This document shows positions 8,210-16,222 of a stretch of 64,000 nt of DNA, one piece after another. The notes beneath the pieces are model-generated. The model was not told the origin of the DNA and did not search any database. It was given only the letters and a program-made list of their open reading frames with translations. A program made the position numbers and the translations under genes. Source of the DNA: Lachnospiraceae bacterium (GTDB lineage: Bacteria > Bacillota > Clostridia > Lachnospirales > Lachnospiraceae); the NCBI GenBank assembly GCA_017453065.1, contig JAFTKW010000020.1, forward strand, positions 1 through 64,000. The letters are read 5' to 3'. How positions within the stretch are numbered: the stretch's first letter is position 1; each line of letters opens with the position of its first letter.

Positions 8210-8602
8210 ATGAAGAAAAATTTGAAGAAACTAGCAGGAATTGCAATGAGTTTGATATTGCTAGCAAACTGTGGATTCCAGGTAAATGCTGCCTCATCTG
8301 TGTCCGGAGAGATTGATGGGCAGGCTGTGTCGGGTTATGTAACTTACAATTCGACTAGTGCAACAGCGTCTACTTCATATCCTCGGAGTAATTGTACAAT
8401 CTACGCACATGTTACTGCTTATGTAGATATGGGCACATATATGCACACAGACGCAACATCTTCCACGACATACGCAGGTGGAGCATCTGCAACAGCAACA
8501 AGAAGTGTTAACAAAGATGTTGTTGGAGGAAAGGGTGTGCATGATGTAAAATATGGAGCATATACATGGCATAATGAAACAACTTCTGGAACTACTAATT
8601 AG
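8210..8602 (+). CDS. Small secreted Ser/Thr-rich protein of unknown function
   Basis: A 130-aa protein starting at 8210 after AGGGAGGG. An in-frame ATG at 8159 lies at the -10 site and is not used here. A Sec signal peptide (MKKNLKKLAG... ending VNA|ASS near residue 28) leaves a mature chain of about 100 residues. It is rich in Ser, Thr, Ala, Gly and Tyr, with one Cys and no catalytic motif. The composition and repeated SGxxxGQAVSG / SATASTSY pattern suggest a beta-structured surface or effector protein. The overall layout (small secreted protein, then ABC genes) recalls lactococcin-972-type loci, but I see no convincing sequence match. It heads the lipoprotein/ABC operon and is separated from it by an internal terminator. 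Confidence 0.75.
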   Translation: MKKNLKKLAGIAMSLILLANCGFQVNAASSVSGEIDGQAVSGYVTYNSTSATASTSYPRSNCTIYAHVTAYVDMGTYMHTDATSSTTYAGGASATATRSVNKDVVGGKGVHDVKYGAYTWHNETTSGTTN

Positions 8603-8647
8603 TAGTAAGTTATTAATAATGTATTAATATTCTTTTAAGTCTTACAG

Positions 8648-8677
8648 AAAAGTGTCGCTTTTTAGTGGCACTTTTTT
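8648..8677 (+). terminator. Terminator or attenuator inside the secreted-protein operon
   Basis: Eleven-bp stem AAAAGTGTCGC / GTGGCACTTTT with two G-U pairs, followed by T-rich sequence. It lies between the secreted-protein gene and the lipoprotein gene. Partial readthrough would give much more secreted protein than membrane machinery. Confidence 0.8.
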
Positions 8678-8708
8678 GTAATATGGATATATAAGGAGGG
8701 GAGCATAG

Positions 8709-10004
8709 ATGAGAAAAAGAATAGAGATTTTGGTACTAATTATATCGTTGCTTGGCACAGTAACAGGATGTGGAAAAGAAGCATTACCAAACACATACAT
8801 ACCAGGAAGTGATTATCAATATACGATGTTTAGTCCGACATTGTCGCTAGAGAAGATTCAACATGTAGAAGGTGGAGTATATCTAGTTAACGGACAGTAT
8901 ATCTATTATTTGGATGAAAGTACGGATACAATAACTCCATTGTGCAATAAAGTGGATTGCCTGCACGAAAGAGAAACAGACGAAGTAAAAAAGAAGGAGT
9001 GTAATGCTTATATTGTAAACAAACCTATCAATAATCACATTCAGTATTATAATGGATATATTTATTATTTAGACAGAGGATTTCCTAGTGTAGAAGCATC
9101 CTCTATTTATCGTATTTCAGAAGATGGCTCTAAGAAAGAAATGGTATATCAGTGGTCCAATAATGAACTGTTTATAGATAAGTGGGCTCTTCATAGAGGG
9201 GTTGTATATTACACCAGCTATGTTTTGAAAATGGCTGAGAATACAGCAACTGGTGAGCAGGAGATGAAACAATTATATACTATCAGTGGGCTTCCAGTAG
9301 ATGGATTAACAAAGAAGCCAATTACTATTTTGAATCAAGAAGATGATTTAGTGGGATATGATGTAATCGGATTTGGGTTTCCTAGGGCATATGGAAACTA
9401 TGTGTATTTTTATGTATGGGCATATGAAGAGACAACGGATGAAATTACAAGTGAGAACGTATATGATTATGAGTACTATAAAGAGTATGTATATGATGTG
9501 TTGAATGATGAGTGTAGAATCGTAGAAATAGAGAATCAAAAAAAGACAGAAGTAATTCAACTAGGTACATTTTGGAAAGATAAGGCGATTTACTATTTAT
9601 ACGATTTCGAGAAAGAGTTACTGGAGCCTAGTAATATCTACATGGCAGATTTGGATGGTACTAATGTGGAACTGTTTTTAGAAGATATTCCGCAGGGATA
9701 TAATGTTATGACAGATGGACACTATTTGTATTTATCAAATGATTACAAAGTATCAATTGGAACAATAGATGAAGAAAAAACTTATTGGATATATAACCAA
9801 GATTTGGAACTCATCGATACATACCACTTGCCATACGAGATTTTTGGCGATCGTCCGATGGGAACGCCAGAGTGCCAATATATTCTCATTCCAGATGAGG
9901 AAGGCTTAGGATTTAAGGTGCTTCGTTGGGACAAGGAGAACGTAGGAAACTATCAAGGCTCCAATATAGAAGTTACAGAGATTGTATATAGTATCGCAGA
10001 GTAA
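8709..10004 (+). CDS. Extracytoplasmic lipoprotein, beta-propeller-like
   Basis: A 431-aa protein with a lipoprotein signal peptide ending TVTGC (lipidated Cys21). The mature part has repeated blocks of the form Y-x-x-G-Y-I-Y-Y-L-D (for example YYNGYIYYLDRG, GQYIYYLDEST), typical of DUF5050/TolB-like propellers. A Cys cluster CNKVDCLHE...CNAY is common in Lachnospiraceae lipoproteins next to ABC transporters. The RBS AAGGAGGGG is strong. It sits between the secreted protein and the ABC permease, so it may be the outward-facing receptor or immunity part of that system. That role is inferred. Confidence 0.8.
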   Translation: MRKRIEILVLIISLLGTVTGCGKEALPNTYIPGSDYQYTMFSPTLSLEKIQHVEGGVYLVNGQYIYYLDESTDTITPLCNKVDCLHERETDEVKKKECNAYIVNKPINNHIQYYNGYIYYLDRGFPSVEASSIYRISEDGSKKEMVYQWSNNELFIDKWALHRGVVYYTSYVLKMAENTATGEQEMKQLYTISGLPVDGLTKKPITILNQEDDLVGYDVIGFGFPRAYGNYVYFYVWAYEETTDEITSENVYDYEYYKEYVYDVLNDECRIVEIENQKKTEVIQLGTFWKDKAIYYLYDFEKELLEPSNIYMADLDGTNVELFLEDIPQGYNVMTDGHYLYLSNDYKVSIGTIDEEKTYWIYNQDLELIDTYHLPYEIFGDRPMGTPECQYILIPDEEGLGFKVLRWDKENVGNYQGSNIEVTEIVYSIAE

Positions 10005-10041
10005 ATCGTGGCTGTACTGCTGAATGATGTGAGGAAAGTAG

Positions 10042-12111
10042 ATGCGGATTTTCAAGAGTGAATTGTTGAAACTAGGATATAACAAATTATTTATAGTGAT
10101 ATCATTGGCGCTTTTGCTTGGCAATCTGTTGACGGTGCTTGTCATGGAGAAGAAGTCTAGTACTTATTTCTATGTTTATGAGCAAAAGGAATCTTTTGAA
10201 AGTTATTTAAAAGGTGATGAAACCTCTGATCTGAATGGATTTTATAGTTCGGAGATGGCACAACAACAAGAATATGTATCTATGTATCCAGTATTTGTAG
10301 AAGAGATGGGAAATCGTGTAGATCAGATGGGAAGTGTTTCCATTTTTTCTAAAGAGAATAGCTATCCATACAGAAATTTGGAGAAGACAGAAGCAGATTT
10401 TTCAGACCTAATAGGGACGGTAGTAAAAGTAGATAACTGCTTTGGGGTGGAGAGATATGCTCAATACAATGGAGGAAGTTTGTTCCTGCTCATATTTGTG
10501 GCTGTGTTAACATACTATGTTCTTTTCCAAGAGCGAGATTTGAATTTACTATTGCTATTAAAGGGCACATATAAAGGGCATGCCGATTTAGCGGAAGCCA
10601 AGTTGAGTGCAATGTTATTCGTGACGGTTCTATTTACCTTCTTACAGGAAGTAGGGACAGTGGCACTGTTTGGCTACTTGTATGGCTTTGGAGATGTAGA
10701 AAGACCGATTCAATCGGTATCTTTGTTTCGAAATTGCTCGTATATATTGACTGTGGGAGAAGGCATTGGCCTACAGGGTGTGATTCGAATCATAGTAGCT
10801 GTATTTTGGGTTTTCCTACTTTTTGCAGTAGGGATGGTTTTTAGGAGTAAGGTGACGGCTACTCTATGCGCAACGGGTATTTTGTTATTAGAGTATTTCG
10901 GAAGTGGACAACTTTCTATTAGTGGCAGTTTGGGAGCGTTCAAGGTGATAAATCCCTTTTATTGCTGGGATATCGTTAATGTATTGGGGACATACTTCAA
11001 TCTAAACTGCTTCGGTTATCCAATAAATAAGGATTTAATATTTGTAATAGGAATAACAGCTTTGATGGTCATGCTTTCTATTACAGGAATTTGGGTATTT
11101 CACAAGACACTTCAAACTAAAAAAGAAAGTAAATTGGAGCAGCTGTTCCAGTGGTTTTGCAAAAAATTAAGCTTTCTTGGTAGAAACACGAGCTTGCTTT
11201 TCTATGAATTGTACAAGGTGTTTATTCAACAGAAAAAGTGGATTGTGGCAGCGTTACTACTTGCGTGGAGTATATATGAGGTGGTGGATGTTTATGGACC
11301 AGAATATTACACCACAGAAAGAGAAGCCTTTTATCATTATTACATGAATCAGATAAATGGTCCTGTTACGGATGAAACATATTTGTTTATCGAGCAAGAA
11401 GAACTATCTTTTGAAAAACAACGTCTAAAAATAAAAGAACTCAGCTCAGATATGTCAGGTGTTGGTTCATTACTGCAGGTACAACTTGCTTCAGAACTTA
11501 GTAGACATGAAGAAGGAATGGATCAAGTCAAATGCCAGTTGTCTTTACTAGAACAAAAAGAGGGTGATATTACAGAGAAATATATGGTGGATGAATTAGC
11601 ATATATGGAACTTTGGCTTGACAGTCATAGAGATGTTGCATTTTGGCTAATGGGTTCGATTGCTTTGCTTGTCTTGGTGTGTGGAATTTATACCATAGAC
11701 GAAAACCGAAAAATGAATTGGCTGATTAAGTCAACTTACAAGGGCAGAGGAATCTTGAATCAGAAGAGAGATTTATGCGCAATACTTTGCATATCGTTTG
11801 TGTACACACTTACTCAATTGCCACTTTTTTTAGACTATACAAAGATCGATGGATTGGCATGGATAGGGCATAAACTTAGTGACTTTACCAACATCAATGC
11901 ATCGTTTGCAGGAACGATAGGTATGTTGCTCTTGCTTGTGTTTGCGTTAAAACTACTCAGTTTTATTGCAGTTGGCCTACTAGGAATATATTTGTCCAAG
12001 AGAGTTAAGAATGAGATGATTTCAGTGTGTATGTGCGTCGGGATAGTTGGTGTAATAGTAATGCTGGCATTACACTTTGGTTGGAGTTTCAATATTTGGT
12101 TACTTTTGTAG
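10042..12111 (+). CDS. ABC-2-type permease with internal duplication
   Basis: A 689-aa membrane protein made of two similar halves. Each half has an N-terminal TM segment, a long hydrophilic extracytoplasmic loop rich in Glu/Gln, then a bundle of helices. The matching motifs LLKGTYKGHADLAEAKLSA and LIKSTYKGRGILNQKRD mark the second helix-proximal loop in each half, at about residues 175 and 560. This suggests a fused tandem permease that needs only one polypeptide per transporter. The ATPase partner follows 34 nt downstream. It may export the secreted protein or peptide, or provide self-protection. Direction is not provable from sequence. Confidence 0.8.
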   Translation: MRIFKSELLKLGYNKLFIVISLALLLGNLLTVLVMEKKSSTYFYVYEQKESFESYLKGDETSDLNGFYSSEMAQQQEYVSMYPVFVEEMGNRVDQMGSVSIFSKENSYPYRNLEKTEADFSDLIGTVVKVDNCFGVERYAQYNGGSLFLLIFVAVLTYYVLFQERDLNLLLLLKGTYKGHADLAEAKLSAMLFVTVLFTFLQEVGTVALFGYLYGFGDVERPIQSVSLFRNCSYILTVGEGIGLQGVIRIIVAVFWVFLLFAVGMVFRSKVTATLCATGILLLEYFGSGQLSISGSLGAFKVINPFYCWDIVNVLGTYFNLNCFGYPINKDLIFVIGITALMVMLSITGIWVFHKTLQTKKESKLEQLFQWFCKKLSFLGRNTSLLFYELYKVFIQQKKWIVAALLLAWSIYEVVDVYGPEYYTTEREAFYHYYMNQINGPVTDETYLFIEQEELSFEKQRLKIKELSSDMSGVGSLLQVQLASELSRHEEGMDQVKCQLSLLEQKEGDITEKYMVDELAYMELWLDSHRDVAFWLMGSIALLVLVCGIYTIDENRKMNWLIKSTYKGRGILNQKRDLCAILCISFVYTLTQLPLFLDYTKIDGLAWIGHKLSDFTNINASFAGTIGMLLLLVFALKLLSFIAVGLLGIYLSKRVKNEMISVCMCVGIVGVIVMLALHFGWSFNIWLLL

Positions 12112-12145
12112 GTGTTTGGACAAGAATTAGAGAAAGAGAGTAAAA

Positions 12146-13015
12146 ATGGAACTGAAACTGGATGGAATTCGTAAAAGTTATAATAGAGGCAAAACCTATG
12201 CTGTAGAGGACTTTTCGGTGGATCTCACACCAGGAATTTATGGTCTTTTGGGTCCGAATGGTGCAGGGAAAAGTACCCTGATGAATATCATTACGCAAAA
12301 TTTGAACGCGGATGAGGGAACAATCTCTTTAGATGGCGTAGAGATTACAAAATTAGGGGCAGAATATCGTAAAGTGCTTGGATATATGCCACAACAGCAG
12401 GGAATATATGATGACTTCACTGGCGAGATGTTTTTGTGGTATATGGCGGCACTCAAAGGGCTTGGTAAGAAAGAAGCAAAACAGAAGATAGATGAATTAT
12501 TTGAAGTGGTAAACTTGCAGGAAGCCAGACACAAAAAGATGAAGACCTATTCGGGCGGTATGAAACAGCGTATTTTGATTGCACAGGCTCTTTTGAATGA
12601 TCCAAAGATTTTGATTATGGATGAACCTACAGCTGGTCTGGACCCCAAAGAGCGTATTCGAATCCGTAACTTCATAAGTGATATCTCAAAGGATAAGATA
12701 GTACTCCTTGCGACGCATGTGGTCTCAGATGTTGAGTTCATTGCTAAGGAAATTCTTGTGATGAATGGCGGGTATGCCATTGCTAGAGGAACTACACAGG
12801 AATTGCTGGGTAAAATCGAGGATAAGGTTTTCGAGGTGCTAGTGACGCCTGAAGAGCAAGGATATTATGATAAAGAAGAGTATAAGATATCTAATGTTGC
12901 TCAAACTTTAGGAAAGGTATCATTGAGGATTGTTTCAGATACAATACCAGACGTTGGACAAGTGAGAAATGTTAGTCCCAATTTGGAGGATTTGTATCTG
13001 TATTTGGTGGGATGA
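12146..13015 (+). CDS. ABC transporter ATP-binding protein
   Basis: A 289-aa nucleotide-binding subunit of the CcmA/BcrA type. Walker A is GPNGAGKST, the Q-loop MPQQQGIYDDFT, the signature YSGGMKQR, Walker B ILIMDEPTAGLDP and the switch His ATHVVSD. A C-terminal accessory region of about 80 residues follows. It energises the duplicated permease encoded just upstream. It is the last gene of the operon and is closed by a bidirectional terminator. It uses the same A/T-rich codons as the other genes of the locus, unlike argS or groEL in this window. Confidence 0.93.
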   Translation: MELKLDGIRKSYNRGKTYAVEDFSVDLTPGIYGLLGPNGAGKSTLMNIITQNLNADEGTISLDGVEITKLGAEYRKVLGYMPQQQGIYDDFTGEMFLWYMAALKGLGKKEAKQKIDELFEVVNLQEARHKKMKTYSGGMKQRILIAQALLNDPKILIMDEPTAGLDPKERIRIRNFISDISKDKIVLLATHVVSDVEFIAKEILVMNGGYAIARGTTQELLGKIEDKVFEVLVTPEEQGYYDKEEYKISNVAQTLGKVSLRIVSDTIPDVGQVRNVSPNLEDLYLYLVG

Positions 13016-13043
13016 AAAAATATATATCTTTCAGTTTTTTATA

Positions 13044-13086
13044 AAAAAGAAGCCATAGATTTAGAATCAATCTATGGCTTCTTTTA
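13044..13086. terminator. Bidirectional terminator
   Basis: Long stem, AAAGAAGCCATAGATT against AATCTATGGCTTCTTT, with A/T tracts on both sides. It serves the ABC operon (+) and the NUDIX gene (-), whose last codons form part of the stem. Confidence 0.9.
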
Positions 13087-13573
13087 TAAGTTTAAGTACA
13101 TTGTATTCTCTTTGATTCCAAGCTTTTTTGCCTTCTTTAGAAAGCATCTCTTCGTTGACGGTTATGGCATCGTCAAGGGTGTACCATACTTGGTGGAATC
13201 CGTGCTTTAATTCGTTTTCGGTGTAGTGGCACTCTTCCTGAATTTCTTCAACATCACAGAAGTAGTAGCGGTTGATTTGATGCCATATCATGGGTTCGTG
13301 GACAGACAATCTTTTTTCCTCGACTTCACCGAATTCACGAATGGAGTCTGGGACCACATGTAATCCAGTTTCCTCTAAGGTCTCACGAATCAGAGTGTCG
13401 TGGTCGCTTTCGACACCTTCTTTACCACCACCTGGGAATTTGACTTCTCCAAAGTTAGATTGGATGAGCAAAAGCTTGCCATTTACAAAGATAATTCCGC
13501 GCACTGCGACTCTGTATATTTCGGGTAAGTTTGGATCATAGTTGTGTTCGTCCATGATTAAGATCTGTTTCAT
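13067..13573 (-). CDS. NUDIX hydrolase
   Basis: A 168-aa NUDIX protein starting at MKQILIMDEHNY. ATG at 13573 is preceded by TTGGAGTACAAAAT; the longer upstream frame is the antisense of the neighbouring gene and is ignored. The NUDIX box is GGGKEGVE...RETLEETGL, with the metal-binding Glu residues intact. The expected role is hydrolysis of an NDP-X substrate, possibly an oxidised nucleotide, in the cytoplasm. It overlaps the end of the upstream TetR gene by 38 bp, so the two are co-transcribed and the TetR protein may regulate it. Specific substrate unknown. Confidence 0.85.
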   Translation of the reverse strand: MKQILIMDEHNYDPNLPEIYRVAVRGIIFVNGKLLLIQSNFGEVKFPGGGKEGVESDHDTLIRETLEETGLHVVPDSIREFGEVEEKRLSVHEPMIWHQINRYYFCDVEEIQEECHYTENELKHGFHQVWYTLDDAITVNEEMLSKEGKKAWNQREYNVLKLIKEAID

Positions 13574-14168
13574 ATTTTGTACTCCAATCTTTTTCGATAA
13601 TGTCTTTTGCAGAACTGATAAAAAGTGCAGCAATCTCTTCGGTGATTTCATCAAGTGTACAGCCCAGTTTTCCCTGCATCCATTGTTGATAGGTGTTGAT
13701 GATGCCTCCGATGAAAAAGTTAATTCGAACGATAAACAATTTGGAGGAGCGTAGATCATCTGGGACTTCCGGTGAATTCAAGGACAATTCTACAAAGATA
13801 TCCTTGATACGTTCGAGCTTCCTCTGGGCAAAATCAGTGTGTAACAGTAGATTGTACAATTCCTGATTGACCTTTAGAGGTTCGGTCAAAGCCTTTAAAA
13901 AAGGAGTAGGGTTTTGAAAAATGCTTTCATATTTTATTTCCGAGATAAGAGTAATGGAACGGTCAATAATTTCATTTTCGATTTCGTCCACTAGAGCAAA
14001 GATATCAGAATAATGGACATAGAAAGTGGAACGATTGATATCTGCATGATTTACGATGTCTGTGACGGTGATTTTCTTAAAGTCTTTCTCAGATAATAGC
14101 TCCATGAATGCTTTTCGAATCCATTCTTTAGAGCGAATGCTACTTCGATATTCTTTTCTTTTTCTCAT
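13536..14168 (-). CDS. TetR/AcrR-family regulator
   Basis: A 210-aa protein with an N-terminal TetR HTH at about residues 15-60 (RKAFMELLSEKDFKKITV..., INRSTFYVHYSD, where STFYxHY is the recognition-helix hallmark). A helical ligand-binding domain follows. The TetR_C/DhaS-like pattern (FFIGGIINTYQQWMQG) resembles DUF-type TetR proteins common in Firmicutes. RBS GGAG is 7 nt before ATG. It is divergent from a small lipoprotein gene, with a palindromic candidate operator between them, and overlaps the downstream NUDIX gene. Ligand unknown. Confidence 0.9.
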   Translation of the reverse strand: MRKRKEYRSSIRSKEWIRKAFMELLSEKDFKKITVTDIVNHADINRSTFYVHYSDIFALVDEIENEIIDRSITLISEIKYESIFQNPTPFLKALTEPLKVNQELYNLLLHTDFAQRKLERIKDIFVELSLNSPEVPDDLRSSKLFIVRINFFIGGIINTYQQWMQGKLGCTLDEITEEIAALFISSAKDIIEKDWSTKYETDLNHGRTQL

Positions 14169-14204
14169 TTTTATACTCCTATATCAGACATGTTTTCGAC
14201 AAGT

Positions 14205-14218
14205 GTTGGATTTCCAAC
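14205..14218. promoter_or_regulatory. Candidate TetR operator
   Basis: Perfect inverted repeat GTTGGA-TT-TCCAAC in the gap between the divergent TetR and lipoprotein genes. A further half-site ATCCAAC lies near 14332. The position fits an auto-regulatory operator; binding is inferred. Confidence 0.45.
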
Positions 14219-14367
14219 TAAAAAGAGAAAATTAATGATTGTTTAAGGCTGTTTCTTTAAATATACTACAACCAACATGGTGATTTCAATGTTTTTGGGG
14301 AGTATTTATTTCAAACAGTAGGTGGAGTTAAAATCCAACATTTTTTTTGTTTATAGGAGGAATTGAA

Positions 14368-14757
14368 ATGAAGAAAAGAATATTGACACTTGTTATTGCG
14401 ATTTGTATGGCTTTGGGTATGGTGGCATGTGGTACACCTGCTCCAAAAGTAGAGGAGCAGACACTAGACATCATAGGCGAATGGGAACTTAAGGGAGTAA
14501 AACTGAATGGAATCACTCAAGTAGAATCGGATTACTTGGATTTGTACGATTACTCTTTTGAATTCACAGAGGATGGAAAAGCAACTGTGCGAGCAATGGG
14601 AGTGGAGTATACCACTACATATGAAATCAAGGATGATTTTATCTTTTTCGCAGAGGCGAAGTTGTCAACTGTGGAACTGAAAATGGAAGAAGATTGTTTG
14701 ATAATGGAAATGACTTCCATAGGTGGCGGTTTGGTGTTTGAAAAGGTAACAGAATAA
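14368..14757 (+). CDS. Small lipoprotein
   Basis: A 129-aa protein with signal peptide MKKRILTLVIAICMALGMVAC, lipidated at Cys21. The start is fixed by the RBS AGGAGGAATTG just before ATG 14368. The mature part is a compact beta-rich domain: GEWELKGVKLNG near the start, and FTEDGKATVRAMG resembling the lipocalin-like or DUF4923-type folds seen in Lachnospiraceae lipoproteins. It is anchored outside the membrane. It is divergent from the TetR gene and may be its target. No enzymatic motif. Confidence 0.8.
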   Translation: MKKRILTLVIAICMALGMVACGTPAPKVEEQTLDIIGEWELKGVKLNGITQVESDYLDLYDYSFEFTEDGKATVRAMGVEYTTTYEIKDDFIFFAEAKLSTVELKMEEDCLIMEMTSIGGGLVFEKVTE

Positions 14758-14770
14758 TATCCAGCTAAAA

Positions 14771-14831
14771 AGTCTCATCAGCGAGCGTACATGTGTGGAA
14801 CCCTCAACCCCATTCGCTGGTGGGGCTTTTT
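14771..14831 (+). terminator. Terminator after the small lipoprotein
   Basis: A 14-bp stem with three G-U pairs (AGTCTCATCAGCGA against TCGCTGGTGGGGCT), a 29-nt loop, and TTTTT at the end. Unusually large loop with an inner GTGG...CCCA pairing. Confidence 0.65.
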
Positions 14832-14854
14832 ATGCATCAAAGAAGGGTCCTTGA

Positions 14855-15490
14855 TTAAGGAGCCATGAAGTCGATGACAGTTTGAATGCCAGTAACCATA
14901 TCAGACAGAAGCATGCCGTATCTAGGCTGCGCTGAGAAATCCTTTCGCTCGTCTAACTGAGATGGAAGGAAAGGAACATGAACAAAGCCTGCACGCATTT
15001 CAGGATAGTGTTTGGCTGCTTCATATAAAACTGTATACATTACATGATTGCAAACATAAGTGCCTGCTGTATTGGAAACTACAGCAGGTATATTTTTTTG
15101 ATTTATGGCGTTTACCAAGCTCCAAATAGGAAGCGTAGAAAAATAAGCGGGTGCTCCGTCAATTTCGATAGGTTCGTCTACTCTGATGTCGCCAGCATTG
15201 TCAGGGAGCATAGATTTGCCATTGCTAGAACGGACATTGTCCAAATTGATAGCAACACGTTCAACAGCAATCTCTGCTCTGTTGCCGGCCTGGCCAAGGG
15301 AAATAACAACTTCTGGGCGATGAATTTGCAGAAGCTCCTTGATGCGCTCGCTAGATCTTTTAAACTCAACGGGAAGAATCTCTGTGATGAGAGTGGTGCG
15401 CTTGGGCGCTTTCAGTTGTCCAATGATTTCCATTGAGGGATTGATGTCAGATTGATTGAAAGGCTCAAAGCCTGTAACTAATATTTTCAT
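14855..15490 (-). CDS. pcp: Pyroglutamyl-peptidase I (pyrrolidone-carboxylate peptidase)
   Basis: A 211-aa protein of family C15. It removes N-terminal pyroglutamate from peptides in the cytoplasm. N-terminus MKILVTGFEPFNQSDINPS is diagnostic. The catalytic Cys is in NTAGTYVCNHVMY and the His in GFVHVPFLPSQ, with the Glu in the central AGNRAEIAVERVAIN segment. I use the ATG at 15490, which has GTGAGGA upstream, rather than the GTG at 15502 inside that RBS. Single-gene unit; no obvious partner. Confidence 0.95.
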   Translation of the reverse strand: MKILVTGFEPFNQSDINPSMEIIGQLKAPKRTTLITEILPVEFKRSSERIKELLQIHRPEVVISLGQAGNRAEIAVERVAINLDNVRSSNGKSMLPDNAGDIRVDEPIEIDGAPAYFSTLPIWSLVNAINQKNIPAVVSNTAGTYVCNHVMYTVLYEAAKHYPEMRAGFVHVPFLPSQLDERKDFSAQPRYGMLLSDMVTGIQTVIDFMAP

Positions 15491-15570
15491 AAGAATCCTC
15501 ACGGTTTCGGTTTATGGAATATAAGGATTGTATCATATATCAAATGCGAACACAAGTTCGAAATTGAGAA

Positions 15571-15770
15571 TGCGGAAGATGGGGTGAGACGGATACAGAC
15601 AAAGGTCCAGTGGACCTTTGTCCCGTCGAGCCGACCGACGAGACATTTATGATGCGGAAGATGGGGCGCACGAGGTCCGGGGGACCTCGGCTTTGCGCCG
15701 ACCAAGATACTCTGCCGAGTCTCTGTGCGAAGCGGAGATTGAACCTTGAGTTCAAGTTCCGCTTCACTAC
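15571..15770. repeat. Degenerate tRNA-end array with palindromes
   Basis: TGCGGAAGATGGG, the complement of the tRNA-Leu 3' end (15815-15827), recurs at 15571-15583 and 15653-15665. CATTTATGATGC occurs at 15644-15655 and again after the tRNA at 15899-15910. Between the copies are strong palindromes: CAAAGGTCCA/TGGACCTTTG, GAGGTCC/GGACCTC, and GAAGCGGA...TCCGCTTC. It looks like a decayed or rearranged tandem of tRNA-Leu units. Confidence 0.6.
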
Positions 15771-15771
15771 A

Positions 15772-15812
15772 AACGAAAAAGACTCAGGATTTTTTCCTGA
15801 GTCTTTTCGTTT
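15772..15812 (-). terminator. Terminator of tRNA-Leu(AAG)
   Basis: Near-perfect hairpin: AAACGAAAAAGACTCAGGA against TCCTGAGTCTTTTCGTTT around a T-rich loop. Symmetric, so it may act both ways. Confidence 0.9.
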
Positions 15813-15814
15813 AC

Positions 15815-15898
15815 TGCGGAAGATGGGACTTGAACCCACACGTCTATACCGACACAAGATCCTTAGTCTTGCCTGTCTGCCAATTCCAGCACTTCCGC
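15815..15898 (-). tRNA. tRNA-Leu (anticodon AAG)
   Basis: 84-nt class II tRNA with a long variable arm. Acceptor GCGGAAG pairs with CUUCCGC, discriminator A. D-loop contains UUGGCAGA and T-loop GUUCAAGUC. The anticodon stem CAAGA/UCUUG encloses CUAAGGA, so the anticodon is AAG, reading CUU/CUC after probable A34-to-I editing. CCA is not encoded. Confidence 0.93.
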
Positions 15899-15935
15899 AT
15901 TTATGATGCCCGGTCACTTGTACCGTGCGAAGATT

Positions 15936-15964
15936 ATAATATCATCTCACCTGAAGAAAGTCAA
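15936..15964 (-). promoter_or_regulatory. Sigma-A promoter of tRNA-Leu(AAG)
   Basis: Minus-strand TTGACT (15964-15959), 17-bp spacer, TATTAT (15941-15936), about 38 nt before the mature 5' end. Confidence 0.75.
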
Positions 15965-16115
15965 CAAGAAATTTGATTTTTTTGACAAAAATTTTTTAAA
16001 CAGTTTTGACAATTGAGATAATTTAAAAGGGGGTTAAGAAACTCCGCTAAATCACCGATGTAAAGTACACAGGGAGAAGTATGGCTGAAGGTTATACTGC
16101 CTGTAATTCAAAGGA

Positions 16116-16144
16116 TTGCCAAAATAGTACTTTCGTATTATAAT
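16116..16144 (+). promoter_or_regulatory. Sigma-A promoter of the FliD-like gene
   Basis: TTGCCA, 17-bp spacer, TATAAT at 16139-16144. The 110 nt before it (16000-16115) hold no gene or riboswitch that I can recognise. Confidence 0.75.
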
Positions 16145-16222
16145 GAAATAAAGGAACAGTTAATCACCCTAATTGCAAGGATGCTGAGAATAGGGTTTGG
16201 TATGATAACAAGGAGGTTTGAT

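Noticed and set aside
16000-16222. c-di-GMP riboswitch or sigma-28 promoter before the FliD-like gene
   Set aside because: ACCGATGT with TTAAGAAA upstream is only a weak match to sigma-28, and no GEMM core is present; a good sigma-A promoter explains expression.
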